A DNA stretch of 64,000 nt from Dryomyza anilis (GCA_951804985.1 OX638133.1:79054812-79118811), one strand, 5' to 3'; counted from the first letter of the stretch, positions 22,451 through 34,139 are shown. The notes: generated from the letters alone by a model not told the origin. Made by a program: numbers and translations.

Positions 22451-23835
22451 TCTATATATATAAAAATGAAATGTCCTGTGTGTGCCAGAGCATCACGAGA
22501 GAACGGATTAACGGATTTGCCTAATTCCTCTTGTATTTTGTATGCAAGAGTGGTTTAGGAAAAAAGAAAAGTCGGAAAAATCCAAAGGGAAAGCCGGAAA
22601 ATCGAAAATATCTAAATTTGACCCTAGGACTATGAAATTTGGGCAGGGTGTTCATCTCTTGACGTATGTGTGCACTACGAAGGGATTTTTTGAAATTTGC
22701 CTCCTAAGGTACAATAATGGGCGTGGCAAAACTAAACTTTTAATTCAAAATATCTGTAAGATAGCCACAGTCATGAAATTGGGCTCAGTAATGTATTTTG
22801 TTGTTATTTATATTTTTGCTAAATGTGGGCGGAATTTGATAAAGAGGCGTGTCACTTTCCATATAACCATAACTTTAGAAATGCTATATTTCCTGACCAG
22901 AGTTATGGAAATTGAAACAAAGGTGAATATTAAAAAATAGAATAGTCCCGTAGAATGTGGGCCGGATTGTATAAAGGGGCGTGACACCTTTTATATAACA
23001 AAATCATTAAAAATGCTATAATTCCTGACATACTAAGGGTAGGGTTATAAAAATCAAATCAAATGTTCATATTTAAAACTCCGATCATCACGTAAAATAT
23101 GGACGGGATTGGACAATGGGGCGTGGCACCTCCCATACAAAAAAAAAACCTTAAAATTGCTATTACTCTTTACTTACTAAGAGCAGAGTTAAAAAAATGA
23201 AAGAAAAGATTATATTAAACACGTAGAATCAGGGATGGAAAAAATCCGAATACTTTGTGGAAAAAATTCACAGTCTTGGATCTGGAAGCCGTTTTCTTCT
23301 ATATACTGAATTTGTCATATGGAGGAGAAAATGAAACGGTCTAAGTGCCGGATCAAATCTATTTTGAATGTACTCTTTAAAACACGACAACTCTTCAGAA
23401 CCTATTAGATTCAATCAATATCTACCGCTTTAAAAATTGGCATAGAATTGACTTGAATTAAATCCATGGTTTCGTCGACTACATCATTAACTTATTTGGA
23501 TCTAATTTAAAAATTTTAATAGCTACGTGGAATGTGATCGAGATTGGAAAAAGGGGCATGGCACTATGATCAATGTGGGCGGGAAAAAAGCGACGTAGGC
23601 TAGCACTAAAAAGGGAAAAAGGGGCATGGCACTATGATCAATGTGGGCGAGAAAAAAGCGACGTAGTAGGCTTGCACTAAAAAGGGGAAAAGGGGCATGG
23701 AACTATGATCAATGTGGGCGGGAAAAAAGCGACGTAGGCTTGCACTAAAAAGGGAAAAAGGGGCGTAAATGTATTCATACTTTATAAACGATATAGTTTT
23801 GCAATTACAAAAACTTAGCACGGGCGCAGCACTAA
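22451..23835 (+). mobile_element. Helitron-like element, non-autonomous
   Basis: It begins TCTATATATATAAAAATGAA after an A, and shortly after reads GAGAACGGATTAACGGATTT, both typical of insect Helitron 5' ends. It ends AGCACGGGCGCAGCACTAA followed by T, which fits the CTRR-T rule and the GGGCG-rich 3' end. Insertion between A and T with no target duplication is as expected. The interior has repeated GGGCGTGGCA..CC blocks and three copies of a 68-71-bp unit. No Rep or helicase ORF is present; the 22542-22940 open stretch has no such domain. Confidence 0.68.
23541..23766. repeat. Three copies of a 68-71-bp tandem repeat
   Basis: Each unit holds GGGGCATGG.ACTATGATCA, then ATGTGGGCGGGAAAAAAGCG and ACGTAGGCT.GCACTAAAAAG. 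GGGGC landmarks are at 23553, 23621, 23692 and 23760 (the last unit is cut short). The middle unit has an extra GTA. It lies inside the Helitron-like element close to its 3' end, a common place for tandem repeats in such elements. Confidence 0.88.
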
Positions 23836-24091
23836 TAATTTTTTTCAATTTATAATGGCTGATAAATGTCATTCGAAAATTAGAGAAATCAAGAAATAAA
23901 AAAAACATATTAAATGAATAACATATTGCGTAATATTTGTTCTATGGATTATTTCGATTTTTATTAAAAATGTATTGAAAACACTATTTATTCTTAGTGT
24001 ATTTAAATTACATTTGTGCGGGGAATTTTATAGTCAATTGGGGAATTTCGCTAAGAAAATGAATATATGAGTTGTCATCACTGGTCAATAC

Positions 24092-24319
24092 ATAATTTTT
24101 AAAATTATTTATTTTAATTAATTGAAAACTGAATTATACTGAAATTTAAGAAAATATTTAATTTATATACTGTATATTTGATATGTAGTACTTTTTAATA
24201 TTGAACACAATATATACATTTAATTTTGAATTAACATTTACTGCCGACTGAAAACATAAAAAGGCACATCAAAAATTAGCGTAAATCATTCTATTGTATA
24301 AAAATATAAATAATTAAGT
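24092..24319. other. AT-rich spacer
   Basis: Nothing recognised between the hAT-like element and the tRNA pair. Confidence 0.5.
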
Positions 24320-24339
24320 TAAAAAAAAAACTTCTTCAT

Positions 24340-24411
24340 TGACCCCGACGTGATTTGAACACGCAACCTTCTGATCTGGAGTCAGACGCGCTACCGTTGC
24401 GCCACGGAGTC
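24340..24411 (-). tRNA. tRNA-Trp (anticodon CCA)
   Basis: Read on the minus strand, GACTCCG pairs with CGGGGTC as a seven-base acceptor stem (one G-T pair) with discriminator A. The D arm contains GGCGCAACGGTAGCGCG, the anticodon stem-loop TCTGACTCCAGATCAGA presents CCA, and the T arm is GCGTGTTCAAATCACGT. It is 72 nt with no intron. The CCA end is not encoded, as in eukaryotes. A run of ten T (minus strand; 24321-24330) just downstream is a Pol III terminator. All arms are complete, so it is likely functional. Confidence 0.96.
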
Positions 24412-24574
24412 ATATGTCGTTCGTGTGCCTATAGCCGAATAAAACAACAAAGCTATGAATCATCACTGCAAGTGTGTTTATATAGTACTCAATTATGAGT
24501 GAGTGAGAAACTGAGAAAAACATTTGAGATAAACATCGTAGACAAAATACTGATTTAGCAGGCAGCTATCAGTA

Positions 24575-24646
24575 TCCCGTATTGTCTAGTGGTTAGGATA
24601 CCCGGCTCTCACCCGGGAGGCCCGGGTTCAATTCCCGGTACGGGAA
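24575..24646 (+). tRNA. tRNA-Glu (anticodon CTC)
   Basis: The acceptor arms TCCCGTA and TACGGGA pair fully, with discriminator A. The D arm holds the A box TAGTGGTTAGGATA, the anticodon arm CCCGGCTCTCACCCGGG presents CTC, and the T arm CCGGGTTCAATTCCCGG holds the B box. It is 72 nt, intronless, and followed by GATTTTTTTTTT, a strong Pol III terminator. It is divergent from tRNA-Trp, 163 bp away, so the two share an upstream region while each uses its own internal promoter. Confidence 0.97.
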
Positions 24647-24659
24647 GATTTTTTTTTTA

Positions 24660-25760
24660 TTTAAATAAATTTTTTTGTAATTTAAAATAAATTGATCATG
24701 AAATAAAAAATAAAAACAGTCAAATATTTATTTTATTTATGCGAAATACTATAAATATAGTATATGATTTACTATAAATATAGTACTTCATAGTAAATTT
24801 ATATAATTGATATTGAATTTAGAAACTTTGTCTTTGACATTGTGTTTCTGGAATTAGAGAGTAATGAAAAATAACAAAGAACAAAGGGAAAATATCATAT
24901 CAAGTATAATTGCTCTTGTTTACCTTTTTCTTTTTTTTTTTGGGTACCAAACATTTTTTCGTTCAGCTGTCCTTCTTGATTCATTCCGGTTTATAGAAGT
25001 TTTTCCTTTCGTGTATAGTGATTCATGATTATTTTGAATAAAATGATTGATGGTTATTATGGAGTAAACAAAAACTTCGATACGTTTTAACATATCGTCG
25101 TTGTAGATCGAAAAGTCACCAACTACATTTTCAAAATGCCAAATATTTATTTACAAAAATCTTTATAAATCTCTCAATTTTTTTACCACATGATAAGAAA
25201 ATGTAAATCTATTAGTTGTTTTTTAAAATTTAAAAATCCGTCAATTACTTTTTATAATATTAATCAACAAACTCGAAAATTAAGTTTTTCATAAAAATAT
25301 ATTTGCTGACTTTTCGTTCTACAACGACGATATTTGAATCTAGACTCGAAAAGTTTTATTTAGAAATTTTTTAAATAGTTTTTTTATTTTTATTTTTTAT
25401 TTATTTATTGATATTAAAATTACTAATTTATATACTAAACTTTTTATATAATCAATTTTTCTTCGAAATGTATCACTCCAATAGGTACAATTAGGCTTGT
25501 AATAATGTCCGCTATCGATTTCTCAAATAAAAAATGTGGGTCATAAATTGGTCTTAACCCTTTTGGGGGACATGGACCACTCCAAATGGTACCATTACGT
25601 ATTCTGCAAAGTCTGCTATCGATTACTGCAATAAAAAATAACGAAAATTCCACTTGAATTTTTACCACTTTTTGGTTGCCATGCACCAAAACCAACATAA
25701 AATATCAATAGGAATATAATTTGTTTCCGTAATTTCTTTCAGTTTCCGAAAAAAATATTT
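24660..25760. other. AT-rich intergenic DNA
   Basis: No gene or clear element. A CGTCGTTGTAGATCGAAAAGTC (25096) and its partial complement ACTTTTCGTTCTACAACGACG near 25310-25330 form an inverted pair about 215 bp apart, possibly the ends of a small MITE (25096-25330). Confidence 0.5.
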
Positions 25761-25761
25761 T

Positions 25762-26088
25762 CTATGGTATCAATTCATGGTACCATCACCCAGAAAAAAA
25801 TACTATATAAATAATAGTTTTTTACTATTAAAAATTAAAATATGGTATGGTATCAATTCATCAATTCATGGTACCATCACCCAGAAAAAAATACTATATA
25901 AATAATAGTTTTTTACTATTAAAAATTAAAATAAATTATTATTTTAATCGGAAAATACCATTAAATACTAGAAAATAACATGACATTGAGTTTATATGAA
26001 ATTTTTATTTTTTGTATACTATTAAATCAATAATTGTCCTATTGATCAATTTAATGGGATTTGAGGGCATTTTTTTCTGGGTGATGTA
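25762..26088. mobile_element. MITE with ATCACCCAGAAAAAAAT ends; left end duplicated
   Basis: The left terminus CATCACCCAGAAAAAAAT occurs twice (25784 and 25875) in a 91-bp tandem duplication that also copies ACTATATAAATAATAG. The right terminus ATTTTTTTCTGGGTGATG ends near 26087 and is the inverted form. It is non-coding. Confidence 0.78.
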
Positions 26089-26620
26089 GCACCTAATCCT
26101 CCAGTGATCATGTCTAAAATCATTTTTATGATATTTCAAAATATAACAAAAAAACAAAAAAAAATCTCCAACGTCATCCTGGATATGCTTTGGAGCATTT
26201 CATCCTCCAACTGGATGATATGCCGAAACCTTTTTCATCCTCCAATGTCAAAGGTTTCTGCATATCATCCAGTTTCAATCGGAAGTGTCCAATTGCTCAA
26301 TTGTATTCATCTTTTCTCATCATTTTTTAATCTTTTTTCATCTCATCAAGAGAAAACATTTTTACTCATCTTTTTTTCTTATAATTTTTATATCTCACCT
26401 TTTTTCTCATCATGTTTTTTAACTTTTCTTATCATTTATTTTCGTCTTCAAATGATGAGAATTCGCGACGGTCGCTTTTTTATCATCTTTCGATGATGAG
26501 AAAAATTGAGATGAAAATTAATTTCGATCATTGAGCAATATATTTATTCTCATCAATGATAAAAAGAAAAATATCGCTCATGATGGACATTTTTTTATCA
26601 GCTCTGATGTTTTTTTTGTG
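26089..26620. repeat. Element rich in TCATC/GATGA palindromes, with a strong hairpin
   Basis: The stretch is full of CTCATC and GATGAG words in both orientations. The strongest structure is at 26211-26272: CTGGATGATATGCCGAAACC pairs with GGTTTCTGCATATCATCCAG, giving a stem of about 22 pairs with a two-base mismatch and a loop of about 17 nt. Most likely it is a decayed inverted-repeat element. A microRNA-like hairpin is possible in shape only. Confidence 0.6.
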
Positions 26621-26711
26621 AGAGATATAAATTAATAAATATTGACAAACTTAATTTTTTATTCATTCGATTTTAAAGTTTGATAAATATTTTTATTAAA
26701 TATTTATACAG

Positions 26712-26716
<5 letters not shown>

Positions 26717-26797
<81 letters not shown>
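26717..26797. repeat. (AT)40 microsatellite
   Basis: An uninterrupted AT dinucleotide run of about 80 bp. Confidence 0.97.
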
Positions 26798-26802
<5 letters not shown>

Positions 26803-27690
26803 TATTTATAAACATTTATAAAATCTGGCGACATCTCCGTGCGTTTTAAAGCACTGAGCAATAACTCTAAATCATCACTGCCGCAGATCCTGGTGAGGAA
26901 CACAGTGCAACACATTGAGCCATGTCATGGCGATCATGGCGAGCAGATGACAATCACCGTATCGTTGTTGAACAAATTTGAAAAACGTGTCCACTAAAAA
27001 TGAGACACCATAAGACATATGAAAAAAAACTAAAAAAAAAAATAAAAAATTGCATGAGAGATATGACATGCGCGCATACAAATTGTGGCATTAAAAGCAC
27101 TTGCAGGCCATTTCAGGATGGAACTTAAAAAACAAAAAAAAAGACATAAAAAAAAACAAAAAAAGAAAATAAAAAAAAATTAAATTACACAATGCAAAAA
27201 CAAAAATAAAAGAAATAAAAAAAATATTATTTTATGTCTGGGAAAACAATCCCTTCGATAAAACTGCGTCCAGAATTTGTTGTTTTTGTAGTTGTTGCAT
27301 GCAAATTAAATCTTGCGCATGCGCTGAAATATTTAATCGTTTCTTCGTTGTTGTCATCAACTTCATCATATTTTTGGACGTTGGCGATGCGGACGATGGC
27401 GTTGCATTTGACGCGATTTAGGACACACAAAAAGTAGAAAAACCAAATAACAAAAAGTTAAACAATTGCGCCCGTCAAAAATCATGTCATTCATCCAGCA
27501 GCAAATGCGCGACCGACCTGCCACATGCAACATGTATCTGTTGCTGTTGCAACATTGTGGCAACGCGGTGGTGTCTTTTGTTTCTGGTGGCGTCGCATCG
27601 TGCGGCAGTTGAACGGCAATATGACTTTAATGAGGTACTAGAAATTGCAAATAAAACTTTTATAAAACAAACATGTTATCATTTGAATTA
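26798..27690. other. Probable unique host DNA left of the 8-bp satellite
   Basis: Less AT-rich patches (26820-26960, 27240-27620) with GTTGTTG, GCGATGCGGACGATGGCG and TGTTGCTGTTGCAACATTG words typical of fly intergenic DNA, separated by an A-rich stretch (27120-27230). No ORF has a recognisable domain. Confidence 0.4.
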
Positions 27691-28373
27691 AAATAAATAA
27701 ATCAATGTATCAATAAATCAATAAATATATAAATCAATAAATCAATAAATCAATAAATCAATAAATAAATAAATCAATAAATCAATGAATTAATAAATCA
27801 ATTAATCAATAAATTAATATGTCAATAAATCAATAAATCAATAAATCAATAAATCAATAAATCAATAAATCAATAAATCAATAAATCAATAAATCAATAA
27901 ATCAATAAATCAATAAATCAATAAATCAATATATCAATAAATCAATAAATTAATAAAATAATAAATAAATCAATAAATCAATAAATCAATAAATCAATAA
28001 ATCAATAAATCAATAAATCAATAAATCAATAAATCAATAAATCAATAAATCAATAAATTAATAAATCAATAAATCAATAAATCAATAAATCAATAAATCA
28101 ATAAATCAATAAATCAATAAATCAATAAATCAATAAATCAATAAATCAATAAATCAATAAATCAATAAATCAATAAATCAATAAATCAATAAATCAATAA
28201 ATCAATAAATCAATAAATCAATAAATCAATAAATCAATAAATCAATAAATAAATAAATCAATAAATCAATGAATTAATAAATCAATAAATCAATAAATTA
28301 ATATGTCAATAAAACAATAAATCAATAAATCAATAAATCAATATATCAATAAATCAATAAATTAATAAATTAA

Positions 28374-28404
<31 letters not shown>

Positions 28405-30041
28405 ATCAATAAATCAATAAATCAATAAATCAATAAATCAATAAATCAATAAATCAATAAATCAATAAATCAATAAATCAATAAATCAATAAATCAATAA
28501 ATCAATAAATCAATAAATCAATAAATCAATAAATCAATAAATCAATAAATCAATAAATCAATAAATCAATAAATCAATAAATCAATAAATCAATAAATCA
28601 ATAAATCAATAAATCAATAAAGCAATAAATCAATAAATCAATAAATCAATAAATCAATAAATCAATAAATCAATAAATCAATAAATCATTAAATCAATAA
28701 ATCATTAAATTATTAAATCAATAAATCTACAAATCAGTAAATAAATAAATCAATAAATCAATAAATCATTAAATCAATAAATCATTAAATCATTAAATCA
28801 TTAAATCATTAAATCAATAAATCAATAAATCAATAAATCTATAAATCTATAAATCAATAAATCAATAAATCAATAAATCAATAAATCAATAAATCAATAA
28901 ATCAATAAATCAATAAATCAATAAATCAATAAATCAATAAATCAATAAATCAATAAATCAATAAATCAATAAATCAATAAATCAATAAATCAATAAATCA
29001 ATAAATCAATAAATAAATAAATCAATAAATCAATAAATCAATAAATCAATAAATCAATAAATCAATAAATCAATAAATCAATAAATCAATAAATCAATAA
29101 ATCAATAAATCAATAAATCAATAAATCAATAAATCAATAAATCAATAAATCAATAAATCAATAAATCAATAAATCAATAAATCAATATATCAATAAATCA
29201 ATAAATTAATAAATTAATAAATAAATCAATAAATCAATAAATCAATAAATCAATAAATCAATAAATCAATAAATCAATAAATCAATAAATCAATAAATCA
29301 ATAAATCAATAAATCAATAAATCAATAAATCAATAAATCAATAAATCAATAAATCAATAAATCAATAAATCAATAAATCAATAAATCAATAAATCAATAA
29401 ATCAATAAATCAATAAATCAATAAATCAATAAATCAATAAATCAATAAATCAATAAATCAATAAATCAATAAATCAATAAATCAATAAATCAATAAATCA
29501 ATAAATCAATAAATCAATAAATCAATAAATCAATAAATCAATAAATCAATAAATCAATAAATCAATAAATCAATCAATAAATCAATAAATCAATAAATCA
29601 ATAAATCAATAAATCAATAAATCAATAAATCAATAAATCAATAAATCAATAAATCAATAAATCAATAAATCAATAAATCAATAAATCAATAAAACAATAA
29701 ATCAATAAATCAATAAATCAATAAATCAATAAATCAATAAATCAATAAATCAATAAATCAATAAATCAATAAAGCAATAAATCAATAAATCAATAAATCA
29801 ATAAATCAATAAATCAATAAATCAATAAATCAATAAATCAATAAATCAATAAATCAATAAATCAATAAATCAATAAATCAATAAATCAATAAATCAATAA
29901 ATCAATAAATAAATAAATCAATAAATCAATGAATTAATAAATCAATAAATCAATAAATTAATATGTCAATAAATTAATATGTCAATAAATCAATAAATCA
30001 ATAAATCAATATATCAATAAATCAATAAATTAATAAATTAA

Positions 30042-30076
<35 letters not shown>

Positions 30077-32182
30077 ATCAATAAATCAATAAATCAATAA
30101 ATCAATAAATCAATAAATCAATAAATCAATAAATCAATAAATCAATAAATCAATAAATCAATAAATCAATAAATCAATAAATCAATAAATCAATAAATCA
30201 ATAAATCAATAAATCAATAAATCAATAAATCAATAAATCAATAAATCAATAAATCAATAAATCAATAAATCAATAAATCAATAAATCAATAAATCAATAA
30301 ATCAATAAATCAATAAATCAATAAATCAATAAATCAATAAATCAATAAATCAATAAATGAATATATCAATAAATAAATCAATAAATCAATAAATCAATAA
30401 ATCAATAAATCAATAAATCAATAAATCTATAAATCAATAAATCAATAAATCAATAAATCAATAAATCAATAAATCAATAAATCAATAAATCAATAAATCA
30501 ATAAATCAATAAATCAATAAATCAATAAATCAATAAATCAATAAATCAATAAATCAATAAATCAATAAATAAATCAATAAATCAATAAATCAATAAATCA
30601 TTAAATCAATAAATCAATAAATCAATAAATCAATAAATCAATAAATCAATAAATCAATAAATCAATAAATCAATATATCAATAAATCAATAAATCAATAA
30701 ATCAATAAATCAATAAATCAATAAATCAATAAATCAATAAATCAATAAATCAATAAAACAATAAATCAATAAATCTATAAATCAATAAATCAATAAATCA
30801 ATAAATCAATAAATCAATAAATCAATAAATCAATAAATCAATAAATCAATAAATCAATAAATCAATAAATCAATAAATCAATAAATCAATAAATCAATAA
30901 ATCAATAAATCAATAAATCAATAAATCAATAAATCAATAAATCAATAAATCAATAAATCAATAAATCAATAAATCAATAAATCAATAAATCAATAAATCA
31001 ATAAATCAATAAATCAATAAATCAATAAATAAATCAATAAATCAATAAATCATTAAATCTTTAAATCAATAAATCAATAAATCATTAAATCAATAAATCA
31101 ATAAATCAATAAATCAATAAATCAATAAATCAATAAATCAATAAATCAATAAATAAATCAATAAATCAATAAATCATTAAATCTTTAAATCAATAAATCA
31201 ATAAATCAATAAATCAATAAATCAATAAATCAATAAATCAATAAATCAATAAATCAATAAATCAATAAATCAATAAATCAATAAATCAATAAATCAATAA
31301 ATCAATAAATCAATAAATCAATAAATCAATAAATCAATAAATCAATAAATCAATAAATAAATCAATAAATCAATAAATCAATAAATCAATAAATCAATAA
31401 ATCAATAAATCAATAAATCAATAAATCAATAAATCAATAAATCAATAAATCAATAAATCAATAAATCAATAAATCAATAAATCAATAAATCAATAAATCA
31501 ATAAATCAATAAATCAATAAATCAATAAATCAATAAATCAATAAATCAATAAATCAATAAATCAATAAATAAATCAATAAATCAATAAATCATTAAATCT
31601 TTAAATCAATAAATCAATAAATCATTAAATCTTTAAATCAATAAATCAATAACTCAATTAATCAATAAATCAATAAATCAATAAATCAATAAATCAATAA
31701 ATCAATAAATCAATAAATCAATAAATCAATAAATCAATAAATCAATAAATCAATAAATCAATAAATCAATAAATCAATAAATCAATAAATCAATAAATCA
31801 ATAAATCAATAAATCAATAAATCAATAAATCAATAAATAAATCAATAAATCAATAAATCAATAAATCAATAAATCAATAAATCAATAAATCAATAAATCA
31901 ATAAATCAATAAATCAATAAATCAATAAATCAATAAATCAATAAATCAATAAATCAATAAATCAATAAATCAATAAATCAATAAATCAATAAATCAATAA
32001 ATCAATAAATCAATAAATCAATAAATCAATAAATCAATAAATCAATAAATAAATCAATAAATCAATAAATCAATAAATCAATAAATCAATAAATCATTAA
32101 ATCTTTAAATCAATAAATCAATAAATCATTAAATCTTTAAATCAATAAATCAATAACTCAATTAATCAATAAATCAATAAAG
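27691..32182. repeat. 4.5-kb array of an 8-bp satellite (AATAAATC)n
   Basis: About 560 copies of AATAAATC, read on the + strand, with scattered variants (ATTAAATC, TTTAAATC, AATAAATA, AATGAATT, AATATGTC). The variants cluster in recurring blocks, giving higher-order structure (see findings). The + strand is essentially free of G. Each unit carries AATAAA. All reading frames are closed, since 8 is not a multiple of 3 and TAA recurs every 8 bp. Confidence 0.98.
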
Positions 32183-32189
32183 TATGCTG

Positions 32190-32935
32190 TTCTTAATCGA
32201 AATGAGATTTAATTTTGGTTTTTTATTTTCGTGTTTTTACTTTTGTTACATATTTTTTGTGTTTTTGATCATTATATGTTTGTTTTTATTTTTGTGTTTA
32301 TTTTTTGTTTTTGTTTGATTTGGTTTCTGCTCTTATTAATGTGCACATGTTAGAGTTTTGTGTTTTTTCCGTTTTTGTTTTCACTAATCTTTATTTTTTT
32401 TTTTTTGCATTTTTTTGCGTTTTTCTGTTTTTTCTTTTGATTTTGATTTTAAGATTGACTTTGTGTTTGTTTTTTTATTTTCACGTTTTTTTTTCTTTTG
32501 ATTTTGTTTTTACATTTTTCTATTTGCTTTTGTTCTGCTTTTGTTTTGCATTTTTTCGTAAGTTTTTTTTTTATATTTTAAGTTTTTGCTTTTGTTTTTG
32601 TATTTGTATTTTTGCTTTTGTTTTTGTGTTTTTTGTTTTTGTGTTTTCTTTAGCCTTTGTGTTTTTCATTTGTTTTTTGTGTTGGCTTTTGTGTTTGTGA
32701 TTTTGACTTGTTTTTTGTTTTTGTGTTTCTGCTTTTGTTCTTTGCATTTGATTTTGTTTTTGTTTCTCCATATGTTTTTTTTTTGTTTTTTCTTTTGTTG
32801 TTTTTTGTGTTATTGCTTTAATGTTGTGCTTTTGTTTTTGTGTTTGATTTCGTTTTTGTGTTTTTTGTTTTTTTTTTTGTATTTGAGTTTTTTGTTTCAT
32901 CTTCTTAGCTGGTGTAATTGCCGAGTTATGTCGTG
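32190..32935. repeat. T/G-rich low-complexity tract, GTTTTTGTGTTTTTGC type
   Basis: About 745 bp of degenerate repeats of TTTTTGTGTTTTTG and GCTTTTGTTTTTG, nearly free of A in places. Long open frames on both strands here (phenylalanine/cysteine-rich or lysine/glutamine-rich) are by-products of the skew and are not genes. It directly follows the AATAAATC array. Confidence 0.9.
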
Positions 32936-32939
32936 TTGA

Positions 32940-33004
32940 AACTTTAGGTTGTATGGGAGGTGCCACGATCTTTTTCCAATCCCGCCTACGTAAATCCCGC
33001 CCAT
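32940..33004 (-). mobile_element. Scrap of the Helitron-like GGGCGTGGCA family
   Basis: Complemented, it reads GGGCGGGAT..TACGTAGG, then CGGGATTGGAAAAAGATCGT and GGCACCTCCCATACAA, matching blocks near 23098-23145 and 23530-23560 of the 22.45-kb element. Confidence 0.6.
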
Positions 33005-33028
33005 AAATCAATGAATCAATAAATCAAC
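33004..33028. repeat. Outlying satellite units after the interruption
   Basis: ATAAATCAATGAATCAATAA and one more variant unit reappear 820 bp beyond the main array, suggesting the T/G tract and Helitron scrap interrupt the satellite. Confidence 0.8.
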
Positions 33029-34139
33029 AAATTCATATATTGCCCTGGTAATTGCTATAGGTTGTAAATTTTAAAAATAAATCAATATCAGTTCAAGAAT
33101 ATTTTTTTTATAATATTTCAAATAATTAAATAAATAAAAGTAGAACAGTTAGCAATTTTAGTTTTATAAAAAAATGTAAAAATCTTCTTTTTTTCGTTAA
33201 TTAAAACTTCAAAATTAAAACATTGATTAATTACTCGACGCACATTTGGCGGCAACCCACACAAAGCCTGCAAATATTTACAATACCAATTTGCGCATAC
33301 TAACAGCCACATTAACTGGGCTTTAATGCAGACCAGCACAACAACAACCAGAACATGAACATCGTCGGTAGCAGCAGCAACATAGTTGCCATCATGAGCG
33401 GCTTCCTCAACATTGGTTGCAGCACAACGTGTTAACAAGCATCACTTGCCACACGTGGTGCGGCAGCAATTTATCGTTGATGTTGCCGCCTTCGCCGCTG
33501 TGGCAACACATGTATAAACTTGGCTTAAATGCAGCGTTAGCTGTTGGCGAGTGCCTGCTGCGTGGGTGGGGATTTGACGGCGCATTGCTGCATCTTCGGC
33601 AACTAAATTACATTAAGTTGTTGGTGATGTTGCTGTGCGTTGTTTGTTCGTTGCTTGGTGGGCAACACAATAAATTCAAATCTGTTGCTGCTACAACAGC
33701 TTGAGCTGTTTCTGCAATTGGAGCAGAAATTTGTGCTTTTAAATTATTTGCTCTAAAATTTATTCAAAAACCATCAAGTGGTAGATGAGGAAATTTTTGG
33801 AATTTTTCAATTTGTAGCTTCAATTTATGCGCCAACAACAAATTAACATTTTTAAATGATGTTACAATAAATATATGAACCTGTTGTTGTTGTTGCTGTC
33901 AAATCACTTGAAACGCAAATGTTGTCACTTTTTTGGAATGCAACACTTTCAGCGATCGGCGTTGAGTGGAATCAAGTGTTTGGCGTCTGTCAGATGCGTA
34001 CGTGCGTCCACTCGATCACTACGATCTACTTTGTTGAAAAAAAATAAAGAAAAATAAATATAAATAGATGCAACGTAATATTTTACGAACATCTTGTTGA
34101 GTTCCAATAAATTACATAATGCCAATAAATAAAAATTCC
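33029..34139. other. Probable unique host DNA
   Basis: 33240-33710 and 33870-34030 are clearly less AT-rich, with many GTTGCTG, GCAACA and GCGGCA words. Open stretches occur on both strands but none has a domain, good splice context or consistent codon pattern. It could hold regulatory DNA; no gene can be supported. Confidence 0.4.

Larger units (their letters stand above)
20967..24083. mobile_element. hAT-like DNA element, 3.1 kb, hosting two younger insertions
   Basis: The ends are CAGTGATGCAAACT and, complemented, CAGTGATGACAACT, the CAGTG-type terminus usual in hAT elements. The flanking 8-mers GTCTATAC (20959-20966) and GTCAATAC (24084-24091) agree at 7 of 8 positions, fitting the hAT 8-bp target duplication. 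GGGGAATT words near both ends (20983-21055 and 24018-24053) form further inverted sub-terminal repeats. No transposase is visible. Without the two inner elements about 1.16 kb remain, so this is a non-autonomous hAT relative. Confidence 0.8.

Noticed and set aside
22542..22940. 132-codon open frame
   Set aside because: Lies inside the Helitron-like element, has no Rep or helicase motif, and begins in a lysine/serine-rich repeat.
26104..26496. 130-codon open frame
   Set aside because: Driven by TCATC/CTTTTT repeats; the same DNA folds as an inverted-repeat element.
27227..27563. Overlapping open frames on both strands in a less AT-rich patch
   Set aside because: Neither strand shows a known domain; antisense overlap and short length suggest chance.
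32305..33011. Long open frames on both strands (phenylalanine/cysteine-rich and lysine/glutamine-rich)
   Set aside because: They follow directly from the T/G-rich low-complexity tract; no domain, start context or normal codon use.
33118..33704. Possible gene in GTTGCTG-rich DNA
   Set aside because: Open stretches on both strands without domains, splice signals or promoter; better described as unique intergenic DNA.
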